Assembly: GCA_003213255.1 (NCBI GenBank)
Contig: QCNI01000008.1
Span: 1-58,172 of the forward strand
Source: Prochlorococcus sp. AG-424-P16
GTDB taxonomy: Bacteria; Cyanobacteriota; Cyanobacteriia; PCC-6307; Cyanobiaceae
Length of the DNA: 58,172 nt
Reading direction: 5' to 3'
A program made the translations under genes and the position numbers. Shown here one piece after another: positions 1 through 7,853 of this stretch; position 1 is the first letter of the stretch; each line of letters begins with the position of its first letter. The notes beneath the pieces were generated by a model. That model made no database searches. It saw only the letters and a list, made by a program, of their open reading frames with translations, and was not told the origin of the DNA.

Positions 1-1
1 G

Positions 2-481
2 ATATCAGATATTGGCGTAGGTTTGACATTAGTGGGCATTGTTTTTTTAGTTTTCAAGTGTGGAATATTTCCAGTAATTGCTCTGTATTTTGGTCCTTTA
101 TTAGTAATTAATTGTTGGCTAGTAGTTTATACATGGCTTCATCACACAGATACTGATGTACCTCATCTTTCAAATACGGAATTTTCCTTTATGAGAGGAG
201 CATTTCTATCTATTGACAGGCCTTACGGAAAAGTCCTTAATTTTCTTCACCATAATATAGGTTCTAGCCATGTCGTTCATCATGTATGTCCAACGATCCC
301 TCATTATCATGCAAAAAAAGCAACTGTCTTAATTAAAAAAGCCTTTAAAAAAGCATATCTTTTTAATCCTGATCCAATTCATAAAGCTCTATGGAATATT
401 GCTTGCAATTGCGTTGCTGTTAAGTCAGATATCAAAAAAGGAAGATATATATGGCAATCTTCATACAAAAAGGTGGATTAA
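2..481 (+). CDS. Membrane fatty acid desaturase, C-terminal part (5' end outside window)
   Basis: The frame is open to the left edge, so these 159 residues are the C-terminal part of a longer integral-membrane desaturase. Hydrophobic segments are followed by a histidine cluster HHTDTDVPH (about residue 47) and a final box HVVHH (about residue 90). Those match the second and third di-iron-binding histidine boxes of DesA/DesB-type acyl-lipid desaturases, which introduce double bonds into membrane lipid acyl chains. The first box should lie outside the window. Whether it is a delta-12, omega-3 or other desaturase cannot be decided from this fragment. Confidence 0.8.
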   Translation: MSDIGVGLTLVGIVFLVFKCGIFPVIALYFGPLLVINCWLVVYTWLHHTDTDVPHLSNTEFSFMRGAFLSIDRPYGKVLNFLHHNIGSSHVVHHVCPTIPHYHAKKATVLIKKAFKKAYLFNPDPIHKALWNIACNCVAVKSDIKKGRYIWQSSYKKVD

Positions 482-599
482 AAATATAACAAGCCTCAAT
501 TCTTTATCACATTAATTTACGCAAATCTGAAAAAAATATAAAAGAATTAGCAAAGACAAATTTTTCATCTTAGAAAATACTCACAAGCTTAGTAATTCT

Positions 600-761
600 A
601 TGAGTGGTGACAATTTACATGGTAAACAGCCTATTAAATTTTATTCGGAAAAAATAACACTTACAAAAGTTGAATTATTAGAAAGACAGTTGAGTTTAGG
701 CGAAAAAATTTCAAATTTAGATCAAAAGCATAAAGAATGGAGCAAAAAACTATCAGGTTGA
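600..761 (+). CDS. Small hypothetical protein, 53 aa
   Basis: An ATG-to-TGA frame of 53 codons, charged and soluble, with a helical C-terminal half (LLERQLSLGEKISNLDQK). There is no recognised domain. It lies alone between the desaturase end and a convergent methyltransferase gene. Support is only the intact frame and helix-like composition, so it may be a conserved small protein or chance. Confidence 0.45.
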   Translation: MSGDNLHGKQPIKFYSEKITLTKVELLERQLSLGEKISNLDQKHKEWSKKLSG

Positions 762-812
762 TCACCTAATAAGATGAATTTTAAAAACTTATTGATATTT
801 GTATTTGCCTTA

Positions 813-1430
813 TCAAAAAACTTTTCTGTAAATTATTGAAAAATTATTTGCGGGCATTCTAATAATATCCTCTTGAGAAAAACCATTTTTCTTACTCACA
901 TCACAAACTTCCTCAAGATTTTTAATACCCCAAAGATCATTTTGCATTTTTAATGAATTATCAAAAAAATAATTACTTTCACTTGTATGCTTATTACAAA
1001 TTTTAAATGGCCCATACAAAATCAAAAATTGTCCCTTATTCAGTAATTTTCCTGACTCTCTAAAGAGTGCTACAGTACAAGACCACTCTGCTACATGAAT
1101 CATATTTATAGAGACTATTCCTTGCAAAGAATTAGCTAATATCAATGGAATTTTCCAAGGAATTTTTTCAACATCAATCTCAAGAGGCTGTGGCATTTTC
1201 TTAGAAAGGTCTTCATACTCAATCCAAGAACTTATACTTTTTCTATGCACTAACTCTGGGTCACTTGTTTGCCAAATTATTCCAGGAAATCGTTTTTGAA
1301 AAAACACTCCATGTTCACCACTGCCACTCCCGATTTCCAATACTGAACCTTTTTTTATAACTCTGGATAGTACATCACCAATGCAGTCTCTATTCCTTTG
1401 AGTTGCCGAAAAAAAAAGTCTATTATCCAA
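813..1430 (-). CDS. DUF938 family SAM-dependent methyltransferase
   Basis: A 205-residue protein with the class I methyltransferase glycine motif VLEIGSGSGEH near residues 30-40, followed by the DUF938 pattern (RFPGIIWQTSDPE, then MIHVAEW, then LILYGPFK). DUF938 proteins are predicted SAM-dependent methyltransferases of unknown substrate found in cyanobacteria and proteobacteria. The length is typical of the family. It is transcribed alone, convergent with the small plus-strand frame upstream of its end. Confidence 0.85.
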   Translation of the reverse strand: MDNRLFFSATQRNRDCIGDVLSRVIKKGSVLEIGSGSGEHGVFFQKRFPGIIWQTSDPELVHRKSISSWIEYEDLSKKMPQPLEIDVEKIPWKIPLILANSLQGIVSINMIHVAEWSCTVALFRESGKLLNKGQFLILYGPFKICNKHTSESNYFFDNSLKMQNDLWGIKNLEEVCDVSKKNGFSQEDIIRMPANNFSIIYRKVF

Positions 1431-1481
1431 AATTAAAAAAATTGGGCACTTCAGTAAAAAGATTAATTCTAAAATCCTTGT

Positions 1482-1646
1482 TTATTTAACCTTTCTCAAT
1501 TTAGGAGTCTTGAAAAACATTATTTTAAGGCTAAATAATAATATTGAAATTGTAAGAGCAGGCAAGATGTAAAGTATTAAATCAGAACTTATTAGAGAAG
1601 GAATCCTTCCAAAAATTAAATGCATGTAGTAGGTCGCGAATGACAT
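1482..1646 (-). CDS. Small single-span membrane protein, 54 aa
   Basis: An ATG frame on the minus strand. A hydrophobic stretch from about residue 20 to 45 (LILYILPALTISILLFSLK) is followed by a basic tail, consistent with one membrane span. There is no recognised family. It is followed by the DUF938 gene on the same strand, 51 bp away, so the two may be co-transcribed. Confidence 0.5.
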   Translation of the reverse strand: MSFATYYMHLIFGRIPSLISSDLILYILPALTISILLFSLKIMFFKTPKLRKVK

Positions 1647-1725
1647 AAATTCATATATATCTAATTTATTAATAGCAATTATTTGAATTCTAAAAACTAC
1701 TTTTAGTCAAAAACCAAAAATTCTC

Positions 1726-1762
1726 AAAAAAAGAGTCAGCCTGTATCCCTACTAGCTGACTC
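1726..1762 (-). terminator. Intrinsic terminator (minus strand)
   Basis: A perfect 8-bp stem GAGTCAGC/GCTGACTC with a 14-nt loop is followed on the minus strand by seven T residues. No protein gene ends just upstream on that strand, so it probably ends an RNA transcript. Confidence 0.5.
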
Positions 1763-1805
1763 TCATAATATATTAATTTAAATTACCTCTAAATGAGGAT
1801 ACAGC
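1726..1805 (-). ncRNA. Candidate structured small RNA ending in an intrinsic terminator
   Basis: This lies in a 363-bp gap. On the minus strand the order is GGATACAG (complement at 1797-1804), a CCTC/GAGG hairpin (1786-1798), then GAGTCAGC/GCTGACTC (1733-1740 with 1755-1762) followed by seven T residues (1726-1732). CTGTATCC at 1741-1748 can also pair with GGATACAG at 1797-1804, giving an alternative fold. No open frame covers it. It could be a small RNA or a leader of the small gene ending at 1482. Confidence 0.35.
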
Positions 1806-1957
1806 TCCAAAAAAATAAGGAGAAAATCTTATACCTTTTAATCCATATTTAAAAAATCAGAACAAAAATTAAAATACCGATAAGGTGTATTTCGATACAT
1901 ATATGTAACAGTTTTTTAATTTTTCCTGATAAAGTCAAGAATAATCCCTTAGTTTCT

Positions 1958-1989
1958 TTACATTATTAAATAATTATGTTATATTTATT
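1958..1989 (+). promoter_or_regulatory. Shared hli upstream element, copy 1
   Basis: The stretch beginning TTACATTATTAAATAAT and ending TGTTATATTTATT is a looser relative of the element found before two other hli genes (2911-2942 and 28088-28119, both minus strand). It ends 20 bp before the ATG of the first hli gene, a distance close to the other two copies. It is probably the promoter or operator region of the hli cluster. Confidence 0.45.
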
Positions 1990-2009
1990 AACAAATTACA
2001 CAAACAAAA

Positions 2010-2117
2010 ATGACTCCAGAAGCAGAACGTTTTAATGGTTGGGCGGCAATGTTAGGTTTCGTTGCAGCAGTTGGTGCATATGTCACAACAGGCCAGATCA
2101 TTCCAGGTTGGTTCTAA
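2010..2117 (+). CDS. hli: High-light-inducible protein, 35 aa
   Basis: A short chlorophyll a/b-binding-like single-helix protein. It starts MTPEAERFNGW and contains the Hli signature (RFNGWAAMLGFVAAVGAYVTTGQ) with the family ending TTGQIIPG. Hli proteins bind chlorophyll and carotenoid in the thylakoid and protect photosystems under excess light. The stop overlaps the start of the next hli gene by one base (TAATG), indicating translational coupling. The product is identical in amino-acid sequence to the hli protein at 27957-28064 (minus strand). Confidence 0.9.
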   Translation: MTPEAERFNGWAAMLGFVAAVGAYVTTGQIIPGWF

Positions 2118-2257
2118 TGAAAAATAACGAACCTAAAATAATTGAAAAAGAAAAAATCGTTGCTGAAAAACTTAATGGTAGATTCGCAATGATAGGTTTT
2201 GTCGCTCTAGTTGGAGCATATTTAACTACTGGGCAAATAATTCCTGGTTTTATCTAA
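2117..2257 (+). CDS. hli: High-light-inducible protein, 46 aa
   Basis: An Hli protein with a charged N-terminus (MKNNEPKIIEKEKIVAEK) and the core motif LNGRFAMIGFVALVGAYLTTGQ ending IIPGFI. The ATG at 2117 overlaps the stop of the previous hli gene. Upstream in-frame TTG codons are rejected because they would run through that gene. Its closest relative in the window is the second gene of the other hli pair (27823-27957). Confidence 0.9.
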   Translation: MKNNEPKIIEKEKIVAEKLNGRFAMIGFVALVGAYLTTGQIIPGFI

Positions 2258-2276
2258 ATTAAATTTCAAATTTTTC

Positions 2277-2315
2277 AAATAGCCTGATTTAATTTTTATT
2301 AGGCTATTTTTTTTT
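2277..2315 (+). terminator. Intrinsic terminator after the first hli pair
   Basis: A 9-bp stem AAATAGCCT (2277-2285) with AGGCTATTT (2301-2309) runs into a T tract through 2315. It lies 20 bp after the second hli stop codon. Confidence 0.85.
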
Positions 2316-2481
2316 GACTAATTTTGTAAAATTTATTGGCCAGAAGCTGCTCAACCTGAATGATATTAATGTTATGGATTGACTTTTTAAAATGGAATAT
2401 TAAATTGATTATTCTTCTTCTGTAAAACTTAAATTTATTTGTTAATTAATGCTATCTTTATTTAGATAATTCAAGGATTTA

Positions 2482-2610
2482 ATGAGAGTAAAGCTTGAAC
2501 CAGAGACAGCATTCATTGGCAAAAAGTTTGCTTATATATTTCTAGGAATAATATTTAGCCTAAATGCCATAACTTTTATATGGTTTTTCTTATTTTCAAA
2601 TTTAAAGTAA
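2482..2610 (+). CDS. Small membrane protein, 42 aa
   Basis: An ATG frame with a polar N-terminus (MRVKLEPETAFIGKK) and a C-terminal hydrophobic span (YIFLGIIFSLNAITFIWFFL). The family is not recognised. The position between two hli genes suggests a thylakoid-associated small protein, which is inference only. Confidence 0.5.
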   Translation: MRVKLEPETAFIGKKFAYIFLGIIFSLNAITFIWFFLFSNLK

Positions 2611-2683
2611 AATCCAAATTATTCGTTTAAAACACTAAATAGCCTAGCTAAAACAAATAGTTTATAAAACAATTACCTAGTAA

Positions 2684-2890
2684 CTAAAAAATTCCTGGAA
2701 TGATCTGGCCTGTTGTGACATAAGCACCTATTAGTGCAACGAAACCAACCATAGCCCATCTACCATTTACTTTTTCTGCATTTTGAGGATATCCATCATA
2801 AGATACAGTTTCATCAATATAAGGCCTAGTTTCTGATGGGAACATATTCTGTCTTCCACCTGATTCTGTAGTTACTCCTGATTTTGTCAT
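2684..2890 (-). CDS. hli: High-light-inducible protein, 68 aa
   Basis: This Hli protein has a longer polar N-terminus of about 38 residues, then AEKVNGRWAMVGFVALIGAY and the ending TTGQIIPGIF. It is the single-helix chlorophyll-binding family, expected in the thylakoid membrane. It is transcribed opposite to the pair at 2010-2257. A well-conserved copy of the shared hli upstream element lies 20 bp before its start. Confidence 0.9.
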   Translation of the reverse strand: MTKSGVTTESGGRQNMFPSETRPYIDETVSYDGYPQNAEKVNGRWAMVGFVALIGAYVTTGQIIPGIF

Positions 2891-2910
2891 TAATAATAGT
2901 AATAATTGTT

Positions 2911-2942
2911 AACTAAAGTAACACGAATATTAACTTATGTAA
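2911..2942 (-). promoter_or_regulatory. Shared hli upstream element, copy 2
   Basis: This 32-bp stretch aligns without gaps to 28088-28119, with most positions identical (plus-strand starts AACTAAAGTAACACGAAT and AACTAATGTAACATTAAT). Both lie 20-23 bp before an hli start on the same strand. It most likely holds promoter or regulator-binding sequence for light-stress induction. Confidence 0.55.
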
Positions 2943-3090
2943 ACTAAAAGCCTTTAATGATTTACCTCCTAGTATTGATGGTGCGATGTGTGACATTTCT
3001 GTTTAAAAAGGTATTTTAAAAGTAAAATTTTTTATTTAAATCACATTTTATTAACAAAATTACAGGTAAATCGCTAAAAATAAGCATTTA

Positions 3091-3105
3091 TACTCACAGT
3101 GAGTA
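3091..3105. promoter_or_regulatory. 15-bp perfect palindrome, candidate operator
   Basis: TACTCACAGTGAGTA is palindromic around a single central base. It lies 39 bp before the strong hairpin at 3144-3180, in a 456-bp gap without genes, as an operator or a transcript-start hairpin might. No family is recognised. Confidence 0.35.
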
Positions 3106-3143
3106 ATTTTACTTATTAGAATATCATTAGCATTTAGGAAGTG

Positions 3144-3215
3144 CTTAGCTGGTTAAATCAGAAAATCTGAATTAACTAAGTCGTCATGAGCTTGCCGTTG
3201 GGATACTGCAAGCTC
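3144..3215 (+). ncRNA. Candidate structured RNA with two strong hairpins
   Basis: Hairpin 1 (3144-3180) pairs CTTAG with CTAAG, TTAA with TTAA, and TCAGA with TCTGA around a loop of a few bases. Hairpin 2 (3188-3215) is a perfect 8-bp stem GAGCTTGC/GCAAGCTC with a 12-nt loop CGTTGGGATACT. The segment is clearly more GC-rich than its surroundings and has no convincing frame. Orientation is uncertain because neither side has a long T tract. Confidence 0.4.
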
Positions 3216-3346
3216 TCTCAATTTTAAAAGCAAGTAAATAATCCTATCGACATAAAATATTTTTCTAAAAAATTTGCTTTGAATTTTTTATAAAAATGTC
3301 AATAATTTAATTTATTGCTAAATAAAAAATAGAGATTCCACAATTA

Positions 3347-3448
3347 ATGTCTTTGGATTTTATTCTCATCCCCTTCTGCATACTTATCATTCTTTTACTT
3401 TTAAATAGAGAAAATAGAATATACAAAAGAAATCAAAAGGTTAAATAA
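3347..3448 (+). CDS. Tiny membrane protein, 33 aa
   Basis: The ATG frame has a hydrophobic N-terminal span (LDFILIPFCILIILLLL) and then a basic tail (NRENRIYKRNQKVK), the pattern of a single-span small membrane protein. There is no recognised family and no other support. Confidence 0.4.
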   Translation: MSLDFILIPFCILIILLLLNRENRIYKRNQKVK

Positions 3449-3869
3449 TATAATTACTCTGAAAAAAGCTTAGTTCTAAAGTTCTAGAAATCTTACAACT
3501 TATTTTTTCTACAAGTAATAGAATTTTAAAAATTTTCTTTAATACAATAAAGTTTGAAAAACTTAGAGGATTTTGTAGATAAACTATACTAACTTTTTTC
3601 TTAAAATTAATTTGTCCCAAAATAGTTTTGCATTATTAATTTGATTTAATTTTTGTTGGCAGTGTGTGCAATTGCATTCGTATATTAAATTTTTGTTTTT
3701 CATGTTTTAACTCTTTTTTTAAAGAAACCAAATTTCTCGTTTTTTTGCAAGTGTTAAAATGTTTCCTCATTTATTATTTAGTTTTAAAGATTCAAAATAT
3801 TTTCTTAACTATCAATTTTATATTGGTTTAAAAATCATAGATATTTTATAATAAGCATAGAATTTTTTA
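3449..3869. other. Gene-free AT-rich stretch before the lipid-pentose operon
   Basis: No frame, hairpin or repeat worth naming was seen in these 421 bp. They must contain the promoter of the operon starting at 3870, but no -35/-10 pair stands out from the AT-rich background. Confidence 0.5.
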
Positions 3870-4769
3870 GTGAATATAATCAAAAATTTATTTTTAGCAA
3901 GTAGACCCAATCAATGGACTAAGAATCTACTGGTATTTTTAGCCCCTCTTTTCGCGTTTTCTTTTGATACGCAAACATTATTAACTTCAATCAAAGCATT
4001 TATCGCATTTTGCTTAATTTCCTCATCTATATATTTGATAAATGATTCGATAGATAAAGATAAAGATAAAGAACATCCAACAAAAAAATTTAGAGCAATA
4101 GCATCAGGTTTAGTTTCTATAAAATCTGCATTTATACTTTCTTTAGTTTATTTTTCTTTAAGTTTCATCATTGGATTTAGTATAAATATTTTTTTTGGAT
4201 TTATTTTAATTTTATACTTTTTAGTTCAAATTCTTTATTGCTTTAAATTAAAGCATATACCAATAATTGAGTTTTTTTGTATAGCGAGTGGATTTATTTT
4301 ACGATCTATAGCTGGCGGTGTTGCTGCAAACATTTTTATTTCCTCATGGTTTCTATTGTCTGTGGGAATGTTATCTCTTTTCTTAGCAGTTGAAAAAAGG
4401 AAAGCTGAAATAGTGAATCTTCGAAATAGTAAATTAAATACTAGAAAAGTTTTGAAAAGTTATTCTTTAACTTTGATAAATAAATTTGAAGCAGTTTTAA
4501 GTTCTTCTACTATTATGACATATTCATTATGGGCTTATGGTCCATCAATAGGAGGTTCAAAATCGCCTTTCATGATAATCACAATCCCTTTGGTAATGTT
4601 AGGAATATTTAGATATCAAATGTTGAGCGAAATTAAGGGAAATAGAATTTTAAAAAAATCGAATATAAACCTTGAAACCCCAGAAAAAATAATATTTACT
4701 GATAAACCTATTCAAATAATAGTATTATCCTGGTTGTTAATAATCATTTATATAGGATTTGCTAGTTGA
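3870..4769 (+). CDS. UbiA-family phosphoribosyltransferase (decaprenyl-phosphate type)
   Basis: A polytopic UbiA-superfamily protein of 299 residues starting at GTG. The early SRPNQWTKNLLVF and the Asp-rich motif NDSIDKDKDKEHP (from residue 58) resemble the family of mycobacterial Rv3806c, which transfers 5-phosphoribose from PRPP to a polyprenyl phosphate. The usual UbiA reaction on quinone precursors is less likely given the neighbours, DprE1- and DprE2-like oxidoreductases that act next in that pathway. It is the first gene of an operon and overlaps the next by 4 bp. Substrate is inferred, not shown. Confidence 0.8.
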   Translation: MNIIKNLFLASRPNQWTKNLLVFLAPLFAFSFDTQTLLTSIKAFIAFCLISSSIYLINDSIDKDKDKEHPTKKFRAIASGLVSIKSAFILSLVYFSLSFIIGFSINIFFGFILILYFLVQILYCFKLKHIPIIEFFCIASGFILRSIAGGVAANIFISSWFLLSVGMLSLFLAVEKRKAEIVNLRNSKLNTRKVLKSYSLTLINKFEAVLSSSTIMTYSLWAYGPSIGGSKSPFMIITIPLVMLGIFRYQMLSEIKGNRILKKSNINLETPEKIIFTDKPIQIIVLSWLLIIIYIGFAS

Positions 4770-5749
4770 ATAATTTAATTAATAAAAAAATTAATTCATC
4801 ACTTAGGTCTTTAATTTTTTTATTCCCTTTAACTCTTTTTATTTATTTATTTTTTTCTGATTTTGGAAATTTTGGTAATTTATTTTTTTTAACTAAGAAA
4901 TTATATTATGAAATTTCTTTTGGTCTATTTCTCATATCAATAGGTTATTTAATGAGATACTACAGGTGGAGAATAATAATTAACAGTTTTGGTTTTTATC
5001 CCTCAGCAAAAACTGAATCTAAACTATGGTTGGCATCTTACGCTTTTACAGCAACACCAGGGAAAATAGGTGAATTAGTAAGATGTTTTTTCATTAAGAA
5101 AGTATTTAATGTTCCTTTAAATTATTCTTTTATTGCAATTATTTTTGAACGTTTATTTGATTTAATTGCAGTACTTATATACCTTTTCTGTTTTTTATTG
5201 AATAACGAGAAGACTTTAATATTACCTGTAGGGAAATCATTAATATTAGGGGTAATAATTTTTATGCTTTTGATTTTTTTAATTAGATTTAAATACTATA
5301 AAAAATTAATAAACTATGTTGATAACATAAAATTTAACTTTTTAAATAAGTTTTTTAAATTCAGGGATTTAAGAAGATTAAATAATTTCAATAATATTTT
5401 AAAGATAAATATCTTACTTAAAATTACTTTCCTGTCGATTATTTCATGGGGTCTTGAGGGAATATCTTTCTTATTACTTTTGCATAAATTAAGTTTTGAT
5501 ATTTCATTCTTCGAATCTACCTTTATACATACTACCGCTGGATTAATCGGGGCTTTAACTATGTTGCCAGGTGGGTTAGGTTCGACAGAAGCAATTACTG
5601 TTTATATTTTAAAAAACCAAAGTATCCCAATTGATTATGGGATTCCAATTACATCTATAATTAGATTGATGACATTATGGTATATATCATTCCTAGGAAT
5701 TGTTTCATTATTTTTTATTCAAAAAGAAGTTTTTAAAGATGCTCAATAG
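4766..5749 (+). CDS. Flippase-like membrane protein, lysylphosphatidylglycerol synthase TM family (UPF0104)
   Basis: A 327-residue polytopic protein with the family motifs TPGKIGELVR (about residue 98), ERLFDLIAV and GLGSTEA near the end. The start is TTG, overlapping the previous stop by 4 bp; no ATG lies early in the frame. Members include the membrane domain of MprF and proteins linked to lipid-linked sugar transfer in archaea and actinobacteria. In this operon a role in moving a lipid-linked pentose across the membrane is plausible, but that is inference from position. Confidence 0.75.
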   Translation: MNNLINKKINSSLRSLIFLFPLTLFIYLFFSDFGNFGNLFFLTKKLYYEISFGLFLISIGYLMRYYRWRIIINSFGFYPSAKTESKLWLASYAFTATPGKIGELVRCFFIKKVFNVPLNYSFIAIIFERLFDLIAVLIYLFCFLLNNEKTLILPVGKSLILGVIIFMLLIFLIRFKYYKKLINYVDNIKFNFLNKFFKFRDLRRLNNFNNILKINILLKITFLSIISWGLEGISFLLLLHKLSFDISFFESTFIHTTAGLIGALTMLPGGLGSTEAITVYILKNQSIPIDYGIPITSIIRLMTLWYISFLGIVSLFFIQKEVFKDAQ

Positions 5750-6485
5750 AAAAAGAGATAATTTAAATATCTTCAAAAGCGCATTTATTCTTGGCGGGAA
5801 TAGCGAAATCGCTCAAGAGATATGTTTGCATTTGGTTAAGAGAGGAACAAAAAAATTTCATTTCGTTTCAAGGGATTCCAAAAAAAATGAGATATTTTTA
5901 AAAAGATTAAAAGATCAATTTGATTTGGAAATAACTAGTGAAGAGTTTGATCTACTCAAAGGAGATTTAAAAGCTAAACCAAGTGTAGGTTTTTATGATC
6001 TTTATATTATTGCAGCAGGTTATTTAGGAAATTCAATTTTGGCACAAAATGATTTAGGTGAGGCATTAAAAATCTCAAGAGTAAATTATTATTCTTTAAT
6101 ACCTTGGATAATTTCAATAACTTCTGAAGATAGAATATCGAAACCTGGTTATCTTTGGATTTTAAGCTCAGTTGCGGGGGATCTGGGTAGACCATCTAAT
6201 CATCATTATGGAGCGGCTAAAGCAGCTTTAACAATTTTTTGTGAGGGGTTGCATAATACCTTACATAAAAAACCTTTTAAAATAAGGATAATCAAAGCTG
6301 GTTTTATTTATACTTCCACAACTATTAAAAAAGCTCCTAAAATTTTATGTGCAAGTAAAAAATATATTGCAAAAAAATTAATTAATAAACCAAATCGTGA
6401 AGGGATTGAATATTTACCTTTTTGGTGGCTATTTGTGATGAAAATTATCTCAATTTTACCTAAAACCATTATCTCAAAACTATGA
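5739..6485 (+). CDS. Short-chain dehydrogenase, DprE2-like
   Basis: A 248-residue SDR protein. The nucleotide-binding loop is ILGGNSEIAQE near residue 18, and the active-site run SSVAGDLGRPSNHHYGAAKAA contains the YxxxK pair. The ATG at 5739 overlaps the previous gene by 11 bp; an upstream in-frame TTG is less likely. DprE2 reduces the 2-keto intermediate made by DprE1 to polyprenylphosphoryl-arabinose. The adjacent DprE1-like gene overlaps by 4 bp, which supports the pairing. Other SDR functions cannot be excluded from sequence alone. Confidence 0.8.
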   Translation: MLNRKRDNLNIFKSAFILGGNSEIAQEICLHLVKRGTKKFHFVSRDSKKNEIFLKRLKDQFDLEITSEEFDLLKGDLKAKPSVGFYDLYIIAAGYLGNSILAQNDLGEALKISRVNYYSLIPWIISITSEDRISKPGYLWILSSVAGDLGRPSNHHYGAAKAALTIFCEGLHNTLHKKPFKIRIIKAGFIYTSTTIKKAPKILCASKKYIAKKLINKPNREGIEYLPFWWLFVMKIISILPKTIISKL

Positions 6486-7852
6486 AACAATTTTTAAATT
6501 TAGATTCCTTAATTGAAATACAACAAATTTCAGGATGGGGTAGAAAATCTTTTGTTGAATCTAAATTTCTAAAATTAGAATCTGAACAAGGAATAAAAGA
6601 TTTTATTAAGGGATCATATACCTCTTCACTAATAACAAGGGGACTTGGAAGATCCTATGGAGATGCGGCTCAATTGAAAGAAGATTTTATATTAAATGTA
6701 AATTTTTCTCAAACTATCTCTATCTCAGGCAATCAACTAACAGTTGGCGGTGGGGTATCTATTGAAAAAGTATTAGAGGTAATTGTCCCTTTGGGATATT
6801 TTTTACCTGTATCACCAGGCTCTGCCAAAGTCACTATAGGTGGAGCCATAGCTGCAGATGTACATGGTAAGAATCATCATAAAGATGGAAGTTTAGGTAA
6901 TCATGTATCAAGAATTTTACTTATTGATGGTAGAGGAGACATTCAGGAATTGAAACCAATTCAAAATAATTCTGGCAAAACAAATAACTTTTTTTGGGCA
7001 ACCATTGGCGGTATGGGTTTGACAGGGATCATTCTTGAAGCGACAATCTCTTTAATTAAAATTGATACTTCCTATATAAAGGCAGATACCTTTATTTGTA
7101 AAGATTTAGATGCATTACTCGAATTAATGCAATCTAAAGATAAGGAGTATTCATATAGTGTTGCGTGGGTTGATAGTTTACATAAAAAAACAAGGGGAGT
7201 TTTAACTTGTGGTGAACATGCAAGATTAGAAGATTTAGATAATAGCAATTCAAATCATCTTTTCTATGATTCTAAAAATTTAGGAAGTGCGCCTAATCTG
7301 TTTCCTAATGGCTTATTAAATAAATTTACTGCAAAAGCCTTTAATGAGTTATGGTTTAGGAAGTCAAGTACGTTGGGTAATAACATCCAAACAATTTCTC
7401 AATTCTTTCATCCTCTTGATGGTATAAGTAATTGGAATAGAATTTATGGCTCGAAAGGTTTTTATCAGTATCAGTTTGTTGTTCCTAATGATAAATCATA
7501 TTTTATTTCAAAAACTTTAGATAAATTAAAGAAATGTTCAGCTTATAGTTTCCTCACTGTTTTGAAAAGATTTGGTAGAACTAACAACGCTTTCTTATCT
7601 TTCCCCCAACCAGGATGGACCCTAGCGGTTGATTTGCCTGGATCTAATCTTAAATTATTAGGTGTACTTGATGAATTAGATAATGAACTTGCTTCAATTG
7701 GTGGGAAAATATATTTAGCTAAAGACTTGCGACAAAAACCTGAAGTGTTTAAAAAAACTTATCGTTCATATCAATCTTGGAAATCAATAAAAAAAGAAAT
7801 GGATCCTGATAATTTATTTAAGTCAGACTTATCTATTAGATTAAAAATGTAA
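6482..7852 (+). CDS. FAD-linked oxidoreductase, DprE1-like
   Basis: A 456-residue VAO-family flavoprotein. FAD-binding motifs are GLGRSYGDAAQ and GGAIAADVHGKNHH (from residue 120), matching DprE1, which oxidises polyprenylphosphoryl-ribose at C2. The C-terminal substrate domain aligns with mycobacterial DprE1 through GWTLAVDLP and YLAKDLR. The position of the mycobacterial cysteine targeted by benzothiazinones appears to be Ala382 here, while the conserved active-site lysine is kept (Lys414). It ends the enzyme block of the operon and is followed 1 bp later by a membrane protein. Confidence 0.82.
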   Translation: MKQFLNLDSLIEIQQISGWGRKSFVESKFLKLESEQGIKDFIKGSYTSSLITRGLGRSYGDAAQLKEDFILNVNFSQTISISGNQLTVGGGVSIEKVLEVIVPLGYFLPVSPGSAKVTIGGAIAADVHGKNHHKDGSLGNHVSRILLIDGRGDIQELKPIQNNSGKTNNFFWATIGGMGLTGIILEATISLIKIDTSYIKADTFICKDLDALLELMQSKDKEYSYSVAWVDSLHKKTRGVLTCGEHARLEDLDNSNSNHLFYDSKNLGSAPNLFPNGLLNKFTAKAFNELWFRKSSTLGNNIQTISQFFHPLDGISNWNRIYGSKGFYQYQFVVPNDKSYFISKTLDKLKKCSAYSFLTVLKRFGRTNNAFLSFPQPGWTLAVDLPGSNLKLLGVLDELDNELASIGGKIYLAKDLRQKPEVFKKTYRSYQSWKSIKKEMDPDNLFKSDLSIRLKM

Positions 7853-7853
7853 T

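Noticed and set aside
2320..2365. A short stretch encoding WPEAAQPE, like the zinc-ribbon protein ending PEAA
   Set aside because: The match covers only a few codons, and the upstream frame is the hli terminator. It is too short to call a gene remnant.
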